Notes: generated from the letters alone by a model not told the origin. A DNA stretch of 64,000 nucleotides from Lophium mytilinum (GCA_010093605.1 MU004182.1:2527195-2591194), one strand, 5' to 3'; counted from the stretch's first letter, positions 21,850 through 33,864 are shown. Numbers and translations are program-made.

Positions 21850-23760
21850 CTACTGCGCAATGGCAGTTAGTACTGAGAACTGCCCACCCGCACCAGCCCA
21901 GTTCAGAGGCTTTCCCTTAACCGCCGTGTTGTCAATCAAAGTAGCCACCTCGACGTCCTCATCTTTGCCTAGACCCGTCTGATAATTCGCCGAAAAGCCC
22001 CACGAATAGGCCTGTCCGGTGCCATTGATCGCGATTGAGTGGTCAGAGCCGCACGTCGCGGCCACGATGTTGTTGATAGTTGGGACGGCAGTCGGGACGA
22101 TGAGGATCTTCGGGTGACCCGTGGTGTCGTTGAGAATGCTGGACTGAGGTACATCAGCGACAGGCTGTCCAATCTGCTGGCCATCGAGGCGTCCCCAGAC
22201 GAGACATTCGCCCTGATTAGTGACGGCGACGTTGTGATGGGATCCACCGCTGAGGGACACGACGTTGTTGCCGAGGCTGGTAACGAGCTCCGGGGTCTCC
22301 ACAATAGCGTTGTCTTTGCCAGCGCTCTCCGGGATGCCACACTCGCCGAAATTGTTCGCACCGAATGCCCAGACACGTCCGTCCACACCGATGGCAAGGG
22401 AGTGGTACTGTCCGCAGGCAACATCGCGGATGGCCTGGTTACGGCGACCGTCCTTGAAGCTGACATTGGTGGGGGTGAGTCCTGTGATGAGGCCACGTTC
22501 AGTCATGCGGCGGCCGAGCTGGTTCTGCTGTCCACTGCCCCAGGCCTTGACTTTGCCGGTCTTGTCGATGGCCAATGCATGGTTGGCGCCACAAGCAATC
22601 TGGGTAATCTTGCTGAGTTCAGGGATCAAGATAGGACGGTCCTGGACCTGGATAGTCTCGCTGAAGCCAAGGATGCCTTCGTTGCGCTGTAAGATTGTTA
22701 GTGATGATCCTGGTTAAATGTTATCAAGAGAACTTACTCGGAAGGTGCCCCAGCCATAGACCAGGCCGGTGTCGGTCAAGGCGAGCGAGATACTGTCGCC
22801 AGCAGCAATGTCGACGAAGTTGGTGCCCTCGGGAAAGAACTCTGCGCTGATGGGCGCTGGTGTCGATTCGAGGGGATTCAAGCCGTTGTTATCGTCGTCG
22901 TCAGAATCCGAGTCGGAGTCGTCCTTGTTGTCATCGATATCTTTCATGTTGGCGTCATCATCCCAGGTGGTGTCGCGACCGAGAGCGCCCTGGTCGTTGA
23001 CCCCCCAGCTGTAGATCTTGTTGTCGTGGGTAAGAGCAAGGCAGTGCATGCCACCTGTAGCGACCCTTACGACGCCGACAGTGTCTACAGGCAGGAAGGG
23101 GTTGAGACGAGGTCGCTTGACATCAACGCAGTTCTTCGCAGTACCAAGACCGAGCTCAGCATTGCTACCTTCGCCAAAGACGTAGACGTTCAGCTTCTGC
23201 GTAAATCGAGGGCCATTGACGACGGGCTTGGGTTTCGGGGCGGCCTTGGGTTTGGGAGTGGGCTTGGGTTTGGCAACGGCCTTCGGTTTGGCGGCGGCCT
23301 TGGGTTTGGCGTCGGTCTTCTCTTCTGCCTTCTTGGTGCGCTTCGTAGCTGGAGCAGCATCGCTGTCGTCCTCCTGCTTACGCTTGGTGGTAGTCTTCGT
23401 AGGCGCCTCAGCGTCGGCTGCCTTTGGGCGACCCCGCTTCTTCGGAGCTTCTGCGGATGGGATCAGTACGGAATCCATTGTTGCGCGAGGATTGGAGGTG
23501 TATGAAGGAAGTATCGAAGACAGTCTGAGTAGGAGTGGGATAGTGAATGAAGGGAACTTACCGCTAGCGGCCTTGGGATTCACGGCAGCCTTCGCAGCGG
23601 TGCGTTTGGCAGCTGTGTTTGCCTGGGTTCCAGCAGCGGCCTTCTTGGGAGCAGCCTTCTTGGCGGTCTTCGGTTTAGTGACTTTGGCGGACTGAGCAGC
23701 CAGCTCGCGCGCGGGAGTCGGAGCAGGCGTGCGGCCGGAGCGACGCACAGCAGGAGCCAT
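21850..23760 (-). CDS. RCC1-type Ran guanine nucleotide exchange factor
   Basis: Chromatin-bound exchange factor for Ran GTPase (Pim1 of fission yeast, Prp20/Srm1 of budding yeast), which drives nuclear transport and spindle assembly. 582 aa from exons 23760-23562, 23450-22738 and 22686-21850. The first ~190 residues are Ala/Lys/Pro-rich with AKPKP repeats, likely a DNA-binding and nuclear-import tail, and include GRPKAAD, an AT-hook-like GRP core. The seven-bladed propeller follows, with blade motifs VFGEGSNAELGLG, IYSWGVNDQGALGRD, VKAWGSGQQNQLG, VWAFGANNFGECG and AYSWGFSANYQTG. An acidic insert (about residues 310-335, DDNKDDSDSDSDDDDNN) is longer than in yeast. Intron 1 (111 bp, GTAAGT donor) contains no in-frame stop. 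The upstream open frame to 23,970 is non-coding by comparison. Confidence 0.92.
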
Positions 23761-24527
23761 CGCGTCGAAGGTGGTGGTGATTGGGGTGGTAGGATGGAGT
23801 GCACGGAGCAGAATTGGAGTGCACAGAGAGGGTTTTGTCGACTCGCGGTGGTGAAAGCGCGCGCTGGTCACAGTGTGCGGTGGTGTTGTTGTGGTGTGAA
23901 TCGAGGAACGCGCTCGAAGTCTTTTTGGGAGCAGGCGGGCTAAGCGATGTTTACAGGGATCAGCTGCCAAGACTGGTGCGGCTCTGCGAAGTGGGACAGT
24001 TTAACTCTGGACAGAATAGAGGGGTCGCCCAAGCTTCACTCGCAGGCAGTTACGTGGTACTGGAACAGCAGTCGACAGGCAGCTCTCAAGAAGCAGTCTT
24101 GGTTCAACAAAAAGCTGTGATTTCAACAACGTGCGAGGTGGCTCGGAGAGCTAGTACGCTCGCTAAAAGTGCAGCTTTATCGAGGACCTTAAGCAGCAAT
24201 AGTCGAGTGTACACGAAACCGGGTAGAATGCGTGCTTGAGGAAATGACTTCGTACACTGCCACTCAGGTATATTCAATGCAGCCTGATCGTGCTGGCAGC
24301 CTGAGCATTGGCGGCTGCTATGATATGAGATATGAATCCTGCATGATACAAAAGTTCACCAAAATAGCCTTTTTATTCCATTGTCCACGTCTTTTAGCCC
24401 TTCTATGCTAGTACGAAGCAATACCCGCCGTTGTTGTGATCCCAGCAAGTGCGTCATCTGCCAGCCACGCCTGGAGCTCTGCCAAATACACTATACGCGC
24501 CGCCCGCCTCTATACCCCTTCAGCACC
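23761..24527. promoter_or_regulatory. Divergent promoter region, RCC1 / nucleotidase
   Basis: 767 bp between two start codons on opposite strands, so both promoters lie here. No specific motif or RNA gene was recognised. Confidence 0.4.
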
Positions 24528-26454
24528 ATGATTCTGCGGCTCCTATCACTGTTGACCCTCTTGGGTGCTGTCCATGGCGCCCAACCTGATGCGCCGTCCC
24601 CTATTGCAGCTCAGCTACGAGACCTGCAGTGGGGACAGCTCAACTTCCTCCACACAACAGACATCCATGGTTGGCTAGGCGGTCATTTGCAAGAGTAATA
24701 TCCACCCATAGCCTTGACACACTCGTTCTGACCGACGCAGGCCTTCATACTCTGCCGACTGGGGCGACTATGTCTCGTTCACGAAGCACCTCCACCTCAA
24801 AGCTGACGCCGACGGCTCGGATCTCGTCCTCATCGACACTGGGGACCGGATCGAAGGGAACGGACTCTATGACGCCTCAGATCCAAAGGGCCAATACTAC
24901 TTCGACATCGTCAAACAAGCCGATATCGACCTCATCTGCTCTGGCAACCATGAGCTCTACAAGAAGAACTCCTCTGACGGCGAGTTCCGCTATACCGTGC
25001 CCAACTTCAAAGGGAACTACATTGCGTCCAACTTAGACATCTACAATCCGGATACTGGCAAGCTCGAACCGCTCGCACGGCGCTTCAAGACCTTCAAAAC
25101 GAAAAATCAAGGCATTCGGATCCTCGCTTTCGGCTTTATTTTTGACTTCACGGGCAATGCAAATAATACTGTGGTCAACACTGTTGAGGACACAGTCAAG
25201 ACGGACTGGTTCCAAGAGGCTCTCCGGGAGAAGGACATAGACCTTATCGTGGTCTTCGGCCATGTTGCCATCCGCTCCAAGGAATACAGCCTGATCTATA
25301 AAACGATTCGATCCGTTCAGTGGGATATCCCAATCCAGTTCTTTGGTGGACATACCCATATCCGCGATTACAAGGTGTATGATAGCAAATCTGTTGCTTT
25401 GGAAAGTGGTCGATACATGGAGACTCTGGGATTCATGTCGATCAGCGGGCTTAGTTCTGCAGGCAGTAAGACTCAGCCTTCAACACTCCAAAAGCCTAGC
25501 CTAAAGTTCGGACGTCGTTACATTGACAACAATCTGTATTCTCTCTATCACCACAGCGGGAAAAACAACGATACTTTCCAGACCGAACATGGCCGCAATG
25601 TGTCGGCCCAAATCAACGATGCGAGGAAATCTTTGAAGCTCGACGAGCGTCACGGTTGCGCTCCTCATGATCTTTGGGTCAATCGGACTCCATATCCACA
25701 CAAGCAAAGCATCTTCACCTGGCTTGAAAAGGAGGTTTTCCCAAACCATTTCAAGCATTCCTCTCGCGCAAAGGGAGGGAACAAAGCTCTCGTACTCTCA
25801 AACACTGGTGCCATGCGCTTCGACATCTTCAAAGGCCCCTTCACGAAGGACACCGAATTCTTGGTGTCGCCGTTCACTAGTGGCTTCTCCTATGTCAAAG
25901 ACGTTCCCTTCAAGGCTGCTAAACAGCTCCTGAACCTCCTCAACAACGAGGGCCCAATTATGGACGAGATCGCTCGTCAGAACTTGATGCTAGCACCCCC
26001 AGAGCAAATCGCAGGCCGCGCAGATGTCGAAGCTTCGGATGACTTCTATCATTGGAATCTGCCAGGGTCTGGCGCTCAAGTTGCCCTCGGCGATGATAAA
26101 AGCCTCACCCCTGGCTACACGACACAGGACGATGCTGGCAGCGACGGGGATGACACCGTGCACTCCACCATCGCTTTCTACAACGTTCCGAACTGTATCC
26201 AGGCTGCGGTTGGCTTCGAACTGTCCCACGGCAACGCTTCCGAAGTCATTGTATTTGATGACGAAGAGCCTGATAATGTTGACGTCGTCTACAACGAGTT
26301 CATCGAGTCATGGGTGTTGTTGGCGCTTCAATATCTCGGGCAGAAGTACAACGAGTCTGATACCGCGCCATATGTCGAGGGAGAGACCCTGACAACAGTC
26401 ATCACGGACTGGGTGGAGGCAAACTGGGATGTTGAGGGCAAGGAATGCCCATAG
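24528..26454 (+). CDS. Secreted 5'-nucleotidase-family metallophosphoesterase
   Basis: Calcineurin-like phosphoesterase with the UshA/5'-nucleotidase layout, probably extracellular or vacuolar and releasing phosphate from nucleotides or related esters. 626 aa from exons 24528-24694 and 24741-26454 (46 bp intron). The signal peptide is [19 protein letters not shown]. Two-metal-site motifs in order: [15 protein letters not shown] (Asp, His), [24 protein letters not shown] (Asn-His) and later [11 protein letters not shown] (Gly-His-x-His). The C-terminal half resembles the family's substrate domain: [20 protein letters not shown] then [15 protein letters not shown]. Potential N-glycosylation sites are present. 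Fungal homologues are often annotated only as Ser/Thr phosphatase family or 5'-nucleotidase; the true substrate is open. The first ATG after the promoter is used because it begins the signal peptide. Confidence 0.88.
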
Positions 26455-28262
26455 ACTTGGGTTCTCTTGTGCCGGGTTATTGCTAAGCATATACATCTTT
26501 GGGTAGGGCGTTCTTCTGGCTTAAGCTTTGTTGAAATAACAGAAGCATTACGGAGCGTTCATGTTGCAGGCGTTCGTGTGTAGCTCTTCCTATCATTTCG
26601 ACTTTATAGTATCGCAAAGTCGCGCTGAATCTGTAGATATCCTGTATTGACTCGCAGCACAATGCGCCCAGCTTGCTCAATGACACATAAACTTGTTACG
26701 TTTCCGCGCGTTGTTGATAAGTAGACTAAGACGGGGCAATTAGCACATGAAGGAGCAAGGTTCTACCAAATGCGAGAGTCTAGGTCAAGTAGGTATTGTA
26801 AGCACTGAACCCCCTGAAATTCATCTCTTTCATCGAGCTTTCATTCGGTTCCATTCGGCATTTTGTGTCTACGCGTTCCATCCCGGCTTTCTAGTAGCTC
26901 AATTTCTCGTGCAGTCCGCTCCTAGTTCGTCAGCTAAAAGCGCTCTTCTAGAAGTACCCGCGTGGCCTTCAAAGTATACAGACACGGCCCAAGTGGCGCG
27001 AAGCATTATGGAAGCCCAACCTGATCACGGTCATACCAGATGTGCGTACGATGCACGAAAGCCTTATGCTACGCTGGAGAAACAATCGAAAAGCGTTAGC
27101 AAGCCAATGCTGGACGTTCCCGCAACCTTGATATTAACTCCTCAACGGGCTTGCTAGGTCCTGGCTCATTCTCGTAATCTGGTGTGCGCCCATGAGGGTT
27201 CAAAATCCTGCGCGACACGCAAGCTCGAGGCTTGACACATCTCGACTGCCTGTGACCCCCGCTATTCTGACAGGGCGGTACATTATTTTTTTACGTGCTT
27301 CACCGGGAATACCCCTGGCTTGGACAAATACCGTCCCGGTGTCAGTTCTGATCCAGGAGTCGTGGTTGTCAAGCTACATCCAAAAAGGTGGTCGTCGTCG
27401 CGAGAAGCCTCGAGATTCAGTTTTCCGCGACTCAACACCTTTGAGCTTCTTGGCGGCCAAGATTTGCTAAACGGAGCAGGAGGCCACGAGGGAAGACGTC
27501 ACGAGTATGTCATACTCCTGCTTGCTTCCACGTGGTTTGCATTGCCGCTTCCGACTTTACCATAATACCTCACCTCTAAAGGTTTCGCGACTGTTGCTCG
27601 ATGAGATGGCCCCTAGCGGAGGTGAAACCAGCAATCAAAGCGGGTATCAACATTGCGGTGGGTGAGGTGTGCAGTCTCCTTATCGAAGCGGTGTGAAATA
27701 CCTAGATGCTGTAGTACTGAAGAGGTCCATGGCCCGTTTGAAGATGAGGCAGGTAAACAACACCACCTGGGCAACGCCCAACGAACCTCCCAACAACATG
27801 AACTGCTCAAGCAACCTCCACAAAAGTACCGCGATATCGTTCCTTTCTACTGACACTCACAACACCTTTACCCATAATTGCATATCGACCATTGCTAGTC
27901 CATAAGGATTCACCGAATCCAACATCTCACGAAGGACTTATCAGGAGCCGGCAAGCTGTTTGTTTCGGTTCTCGGTATCAATTCACTTCATCACCTCGCA
28001 AATGACTGGTAAGTCATCTTACCTAGAATATGTCATCCCTGGTGGTAGAGTGAGGAGCTTCACCAAGAATCATTCGTGGTCGTCTTTCAGAAGCACAGTG
28101 CCGACCAAATCTGTTCATATTTCTACCTAGCTTCTAATATCCTCATAGCTAAAACAGTTCACTATTAGCTTCCATTATTCGATTCTCCTCCACACTCTCA
28201 CCCGTTCAAAAGTCTCGACAGGACGACGAATTCACTTCAACAGTGTCCTAGCAGCCACCACC
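26455..28262. other. Intergenic region, nucleotidase to unknown gene
   Basis: 1.8 kb without a convincing gene. Short ORFs have no family resemblance. At 28,002 ATGACTG abuts GTAAGT; if spliced to the CAG ending at 28,254 it would give an alternative first exon (MTATT) in frame with the next gene. This is only a possibility. Confidence 0.45.
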
Positions 28263-29219
28263 ATGGCCGAATCCCCGAAGCCCACATTCCCTTCAATGGC
28301 CATCCGTGGCGAAACAGCAGACCACTACATCGTCGAGCGCGAAGGCTCCTGTCTGCCCACCCGGCTCCCGAAAGCCGCCTGTCCCAAACACCTCGTCGAC
28401 GCCTGGATCTCAGGCCAAGCCGACATCGTCGACGACAGGGACTACACCAGAGCGTTGCTTAATGAGCTCGAGATAACTTACACTGGCCCAAGTACGCGTC
28501 CCCACTTCGCCATCTCCAAAAGCCACATCGCTAACTCATATTCTTTAGTTCCCAAACCACCCAAATGGGGCTTCCCAACCGACCACCCCGAACTCTTCGG
28601 CTACCCGCGCCCCATCCCGCCGTTCCTTCCACGCAACCGCGACCGTAACCGCGAAGCTAGGAGCACTGACAAGGACACCACCGCGAGCCCCCTGGCGCCC
28701 GCCCTTACTACCGCCAACTCAGCCACAGAACGCTCCGCTGAGGCTGAACCGGAGTACCCTTGGTCTCTCGCTCACTCCCGCTTACACACTCCATCCTCGG
28801 GCTGGGACTCCCGGCGCCCCGCGCCCTTCGAGCCGCTGCGCGCACAGGCATGGGGCCAAAAGGCGCAGGCGGTTGTGGGGTGTGCGCCGGGGAGTAGTGG
28901 GTTGTCTGAGACGCTGGGGATGGGGTGGACTAAGGCGGAGATGGAGGAATTTGCGGCGCCGGTGAGGGAGGCAAAGGAGAGGGAGAGGAAAGCGGAGCTA
29001 GAGGGGAGCAAGATATGGAGATGGACGGATCCGTGGGATGAGTGGTTCGAAAGGAGTGGGGGGTTGGAGGATGGGGACGGTGGGGGAACGGGACCGGATG
29101 AGGATGTGGATGAGGAGCCGGATTGGGAAGATAGTGGATGGGGATGGGTAGTGGCTGAGGCTGGGGGAAACGAAACAGAAGGGGAGGACGGGTCGGTGGG
29201 GTTTGAGGTGGTGGAGTAA
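28263..29219 (+). CDS. Uncharacterised fungal protein with acidic tail
   Basis: I do not recognise the family. 299 aa from exons 28263-28491 and 28549-29219; the 57 bp intron has a GTACGC donor, CTAAC branch and TTTAG acceptor and is itself open in frame, so retention would add 19 aa. Splicing gives TYTGPIPKPPKWGFPTDHPE, a smoother join than the unspliced read. The N-terminal ~110 residues look folded (ETADHYIVEREGSCLPTRLP; LVDAWISGQADIV). The middle is Pro/Arg-rich, followed by a charged helix with KERERKAELEGSKIWRW and a strongly acidic, Gly-rich C-terminus. No signal peptide or membrane span is evident. The ATG at 28263 sits in an ACCACCATGG context, a strong start. Confidence 0.75.
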   Translation: MAESPKPTFPSMAIRGETADHYIVEREGSCLPTRLPKAACPKHLVDAWISGQADIVDDRDYTRALLNELEITYTGPSTRPHFAISKSHIANSYSLVPKPPKWGFPTDHPELFGYPRPIPPFLPRNRDRNREARSTDKDTTASPLAPALTTANSATERSAEAEPEYPWSLAHSRLHTPSSGWDSRRPAPFEPLRAQAWGQKAQAVVGCAPGSSGLSETLGMGWTKAEMEEFAAPVREAKERERKAELEGSKIWRWTDPWDEWFERSGGLEDGDGGGTGPDEDVDEEPDWEDSGWGWVVAEAGGNETEGEDGSVGFEVVE

Positions 29220-32015
29220 GAGCGGAGGAAAAGGTATGAGCTACTAGGAGGGATAACTTTAATAACGGGTTTGGACCTGATATTGCTCTCCAAAAGTTAC
29301 TTGTTGAAAGGTATCGCGTGAAGTGTATCTCCTTGCATCTACGTATCTGTAGAAATATAGGAAGAGATGCAGATTCAGCCAGGTCTTGAATCAGGCTGAT
29401 ATCTGAGATGCTACGACTCAGACTGATCTAGGACGATGCATCACGATGGCTTATTTCGTGGTGGACTTAATAGAAATACCACGCGTTCCCCATAGCTATA
29501 CAGTAATGAGAAAAGCGCTTAGCGCTGTACGCCGCAGAGGACGGGCTTTTCATACGAACGCTGCATAGCAGCGAACGGTTTCTCCCTGTACACTAGTGAC
29601 TACATAGAACAGCTGCATGGACCCTAACGCGAGCTACACCAGCGTAATAGAATTTGAAGATAGATAATATCTGAGATGGCTTACATACTTCTCTAGCACG
29701 GTCGGAAGCACCTTAAGACATATTAGATACTCAGGACGTAATGTAGATCTTATCACACTATGTTCGAGATCCAATCGGCAGTTGGTTGATGGACTCAAGT
29801 CAATGGGCCAATCACAGGTGTTTGATAGTCAGCACAGCTACTCACATATTGATCACCTTGTTGACATTGAAGGTTTGAAGGAGAGGGGCAGTGGTCAGAC
29901 TCAGGAGACCGCGTTAAATCTGTCTCAGTTATGATCGTAGACTTCAATTTCCAGACGTTCTTCGTGAGGAAGAGGCTCTATGGGATTGAAGCAATCGATA
30001 GGAGTAATAAGATAAAACAACAGCAACATTTCTAGGCTATTCTTAGGCTAATCGTACTTGACAGGTGATACGAAACAACGGCATCGACGGTAGGGTTGTA
30101 AATTGCAGGTAGGACACGGACGTGCTGGAAGTCTTATCTCAGCATGGAGGGCCTGTCCGGCCTATACTACTGACTCGGTGTTGCCTGTTCCTGAATAATG
30201 CCGCCTTTAGGGCCTACGCCGGGTGTATAAAGCGACCCTATATGCAGGACACGGGCTCTAAAATTTGCTCGGCTAGAGCTAACACGAACAGTGAGGCAGC
30301 CCCAAACATTAAAACAGCGCAGGGCGTTATGGCGACTCGTCGAAATGACGGTGTGCGCACGGCGACAGCGACAGCCAAGTTTCAGGAGCAGAGCTGCGAT
30401 CACATCGTGACATCTAAACGCTCTGCAGGAATGGTGTTGAGGAGCATTCGCCCATTGGTCCTCCTGGTTAGTCAAGTGACGTCCGATCGCGAGCTTCAGC
30501 GATCGACAACCTGGGAAGCACGCGCAGCAGTCGTGCCACAAAAACGGGCACAACACCATCAATCAGGCCAACTGCCCCTCTGCCCCTCTGCCCATCGCTC
30601 GCACAGCGCAGAGATTTACTCTGTCGTGACCTGCAGCACTCACCTCATGACATCACCCAGATTGCAGTCGGTGCCCGTTCAGCACGGTCGGTCGCCAGCA
30701 CTGTTGCACGCGCGGCAAGCCGACTGGCCACAGGGCCCATGCTACGGTGCAACATTCGGCTTGACGATTCGGCAGGTGGCAACCGTGGTTGAGACGTCAG
30801 GTCGTCGTCTGTGTCGCCGTCTGTGTTCGTCTCAGCCAGCATACACGGTCAGGGTCGACGGTCGCGTATTCGGGTTCGCCAGGACTGCAGCAGAACTTCG
30901 GGGCGGGGCCCGAGGGCGGTGGGGAGGCCGATCTTAATCCTAACGAGCCGGCCAGCGCGGGGGAGGGAGTACTATTGCAGCTGGCAGCGGTGGCGACGAC
31001 GACGACACACGTGAGACAGCCAACGCGGTGCTGCGCTGGAGACGAGGTGCTGTGGTGCAGACGGGGTGCAGCAGCGTGGCAGAAAAAGGTGACCTCGCGA
31101 GACAGCTGGCTGCTCGACCAAGAGCAATAAGAAGCCGTCTCGAGCATTCTACACGCCGCCGAGCTGGCAGCTGCTGTCATGTGGCTGTCGCGGAGGAGAA
31201 AGATATCGTGATAGGCCGGGGTGGTGTGATGGCCTTTCGCGATGCAGGCCGTTCTCCCTTGGACCCTCTGGACCCACACTCAACCTCAATCGGTGGTGTT
31301 CAGGCGGGGTTTACCGCGGTCTCTTGATCTGGCCCGGCGCTTTGGACGCGGCCAAGCAGCTAGGCCTATCAGCACGCTCCCGAAGGAATTTGCGCGCCGT
31401 GGTCTGGCCCACCGCGATCAGTGCGTGAACGCTGCGAGGGCCAGGGATGCTAAGGATGCTGCCCGCCTGATAAAACACCAGCCTCACCCGTTGAAGTCTT
31501 CTAGAACCTCTGCCAGTGAATTGAACCCGTCTATACATCCAATCTTCACTGCTGCTCCTTCACCTTCTGTGCGCCTGTCAGCATTGTACCTCCGTCGTCG
31601 TCTACACTTCGCATTCCTAGGAGCCTCCTCCTCGATCGAGATTGCATTCAACCGCAAGCTCGCCCAGCTCTAGAGCTCTCCCCACCATACAAACCGCTCT
31701 TGTACTCAGCACACGCCACGGTATTCGCTTTGTCGCAAACAAGGCCCATACTCCTCCCCGCCGTCCCTCTTCCTCCGTCCTGCTGCGCGTCCCCGCCGCC
31801 GACGACCTTGTCTCGACGTTCTCGGCCATCTGCGCCTGCATGGCTTAGTGGCTTGCAGCTATCAATGAACCTCCCGTCCACGCCTTCCTCAAAACGTCCA
31901 GTACCACCGACTCTCGCCCCGAAGCTGCACGCTTCTATTTAGACCACTTGCACCACTCCATCCATCGCCACTCTGCTCTGTTCCCCCTCGTTTCTCCTCT
32001 CACATCACAGCATCG
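29220..32015. other. Gene-poor region, 2.8 kb
   Basis: 29,220-30,120 is AT-richer with no long frame. 30,120-31,650 is GC-richer and carries several overlapping ORFs of 60-270 codons on both strands, none with a recognisable domain. The last ~350 bp are CT-rich and look like the promoter and 5' UTR of the PH-domain gene. Nothing is annotated as a gene. Confidence 0.5.
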
Positions 32016-33845
32016 ATGCCTCTGCTGGCAGTGGATCGATTCCCACGGGAGCCAGCACCAGATGCTGTCCAGGACGCACGCTCTGCTCGCCGGACGCGCT
32101 CTCAGCGAAACCACCAGTCCAATTCCAATGCCTCCTCTACTACGCAGTCAGACCGACAGCCCCAGACTTACGGCTACCACCAGACATTCCATACCCACCA
32201 GCAACCCGTACTCAGCTCGCCCCCTCCCACCTATGCCTGTGCGATTAGCTCTCAAGCTGTTGCCCGGATCCACGCCATCGAGAGGACGATAGCAGAGGCA
32301 CCCAGAGACACGCTTCCCTCGTACACGTGTTCTGTGGAACTTGAGGCGCCATTGGGTCTGAAAAATGAAATGGCCACGCCATTTCAGTGGGCCAGCAATC
32401 GTCACTGGAACGACGTGTACGTGACCCTACGCGGCACCCAGCTCAACATCCACCGCATCAAGAACCCCAGCTTTCTCAGCAAAAACCGTAAGCCATGCGC
32501 TGGCAAAACCATCAAATCGTACTCTCTCCAACATGCCGAGATTGGACTGGCAGCAGACTTCAAGAAGTCGCACCTGGTACCGAAGTCGCCCTTTGCCCAC
32601 TTAGTCCCTGCCTCTGCTCGGCAAAAGGTCTATGAGACAGACCCGCATCTTTTCGAGCCAGTCCGCGAGTTTGTCTTGCGGTTGAGAGTTGAGACCGAGC
32701 AGATTCTCCTGTGCTGTCCGACCCAGGATGCACTGTTGGACTGGGTGGAGAGCCTTTGTGCGGCCGTGGACATCGCTCAACCAATTGACGATCGAAGTGA
32801 GCCTCGATATCGCAGCTTGCCCCGTCGGAGTAGGAGGCAGAGAGCGCTCGATGGCACTCGTCTACCAGGAAATCTGGACCACATTGGCACCGTGGCTGCT
32901 GGACGACGACTTCTAGAAGAGCAGGCACGAATCATTGCAACGCTATATCCGAATCTCGCCAACAATGCCACCCCTGTAATCGAAAGAACCATACCTGAAG
33001 AACCGCTTGAAACACCTGTCACTCACGATTCGCATGAGAGCGAGCTAGCACACGTCAACTCGGATCCGGAAGCGGAAGATCTCGACCCTGCAGATTTCCA
33101 ATTCGCATCTCGTCGCCCACAGAGCTCCGGTGCAGTTCGTGCCAGCACGGGGAATAACGCGCGAGATTCCACGACAGAATCTAATGGGCTGACTGAGCAG
33201 ATCACGAGGACGTCAACTGTCTCGAGTGTCACTACTACGGACCCCAAATCTCCCCCAAGACAATCCAGCCCCGGATCAAGCATCCGCTACCGCCGCCGCT
33301 GTGCGCCTATCTTACTCGCATCATCACCTAGATCTAGTGACGTCGTCTTCAGCGCCGGCAAGCGCATGCGTATCTACGTGAGAGAAAAGGAGTGCATGTT
33401 GATAGAGTACGAGCCGCAAGCTCCCCGATACGACGCCCACGCCTTCCCTCGTGCTCCAAAGCTTGCGCCGATGCTCGAAGAACCCGCCACAGCTTCCGTG
33501 ACTCCAATGGCTGGCGCACATTCCCAGCGTCCCAATTCACCTCAGCGAGGCCTAAGCGACAACTCTATCGCCCACTCCTGCACCTCGCTCGACGTCGAAG
33601 CTGCGGGCTTTGGACACGAACTCGCCTATACCTCCTCAGTCGAGTCTCCTGACCACTCCCGCTCTGATGGCGACGACATTACATCTGAGCCGCCTTCTCC
33701 TACCATCGCAGACGCACCGCGCAGCGCCAAGGGCGACGCAACGCGGGGCATGATGCGGCTGGGAAAGATTCGGACGAGCGAAGAAGTCGGCGAGGAGGTT
33801 ACTGGGCTGAGCGCCGCATTCGGGGTTGGAGTTCCGATGTTTTGA
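32016..33845 (+). CDS. PH-domain protein
   Basis: Single-exon, 609 aa. A disordered N-terminus (about 90 aa) precedes a pleckstrin-homology domain at about residues 118-252: FQWASNRHWNDVYVTLRGTQ starts the beta sandwich, an inserted segment after NPSFLSKN carries KSYSLQHAEIGLAADF, and REFVLRLRVETEQILLCCPT then ALLDWVESLCAAVDIAQ forms the last strand and C-terminal helix with its conserved Trp. Split-loop PH domains of this type occur in many Pezizomycotina proteins that bind membrane phosphoinositides; a specific ligand cannot be read. After the domain a short helix (AAGRRLLEEQARIIATLYP) is followed by about 280 disordered Ser/Pro/Glu-rich residues. The ATG at 32016 is the first in a long open frame; a GA microsatellite follows the stop at once. 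Confidence 0.82.
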   Translation: MPLLAVDRFPREPAPDAVQDARSARRTRSQRNHQSNSNASSTTQSDRQPQTYGYHQTFHTHQQPVLSSPPPTYACAISSQAVARIHAIERTIAEAPRDTLPSYTCSVELEAPLGLKNEMATPFQWASNRHWNDVYVTLRGTQLNIHRIKNPSFLSKNRKPCAGKTIKSYSLQHAEIGLAADFKKSHLVPKSPFAHLVPASARQKVYETDPHLFEPVREFVLRLRVETEQILLCCPTQDALLDWVESLCAAVDIAQPIDDRSEPRYRSLPRRSRRQRALDGTRLPGNLDHIGTVAAGRRLLEEQARIIATLYPNLANNATPVIERTIPEEPLETPVTHDSHESELAHVNSDPEAEDLDPADFQFASRRPQSSGAVRASTGNNARDSTTESNGLTEQITRTSTVSSVTTTDPKSPPRQSSPGSSIRYRRRCAPILLASSPRSSDVVFSAGKRMRIYVREKECMLIEYEPQAPRYDAHAFPRAPKLAPMLEEPATASVTPMAGAHSQRPNSPQRGLSDNSIAHSCTSLDVEAAGFGHELAYTSSVESPDHSRSDGDDITSEPPSPTIADAPRSAKGDATRGMMRLGKIRTSEEVGEEVTGLSAAFGVGVPMF

Positions 33846-33846
33846 A

Positions 33847-33864
33847 AGAGAGAGAGAGAGAGGA
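33847..33864. repeat. GA dinucleotide microsatellite
   Basis: A short run of GA repeats lies just after the stop codon of the PH-domain gene, in its 3' UTR. Confidence 0.8.

Noticed and set aside
23761-23970. Upstream extension of the RCC1 frame to 23,970
   Set aside because: The ATG at 23,760 starts the basic Ala/Pro tail typical of the family; the upstream 70 codons are His/Thr/Arg-rich and look like 5' UTR.
27180-27260. tRNA-like T-arm word (GGTTCAAAATCC)
   Set aside because: No matching acceptor stem, D-arm or anticodon arm could be folded around it.
30122-30937. Open frame of 271 codons on the plus strand
   Set aside because: Composition is Arg/Ala/Ser/Thr without domain features, the region holds equally long frames on both strands, and no promoter or splice pattern supports it.
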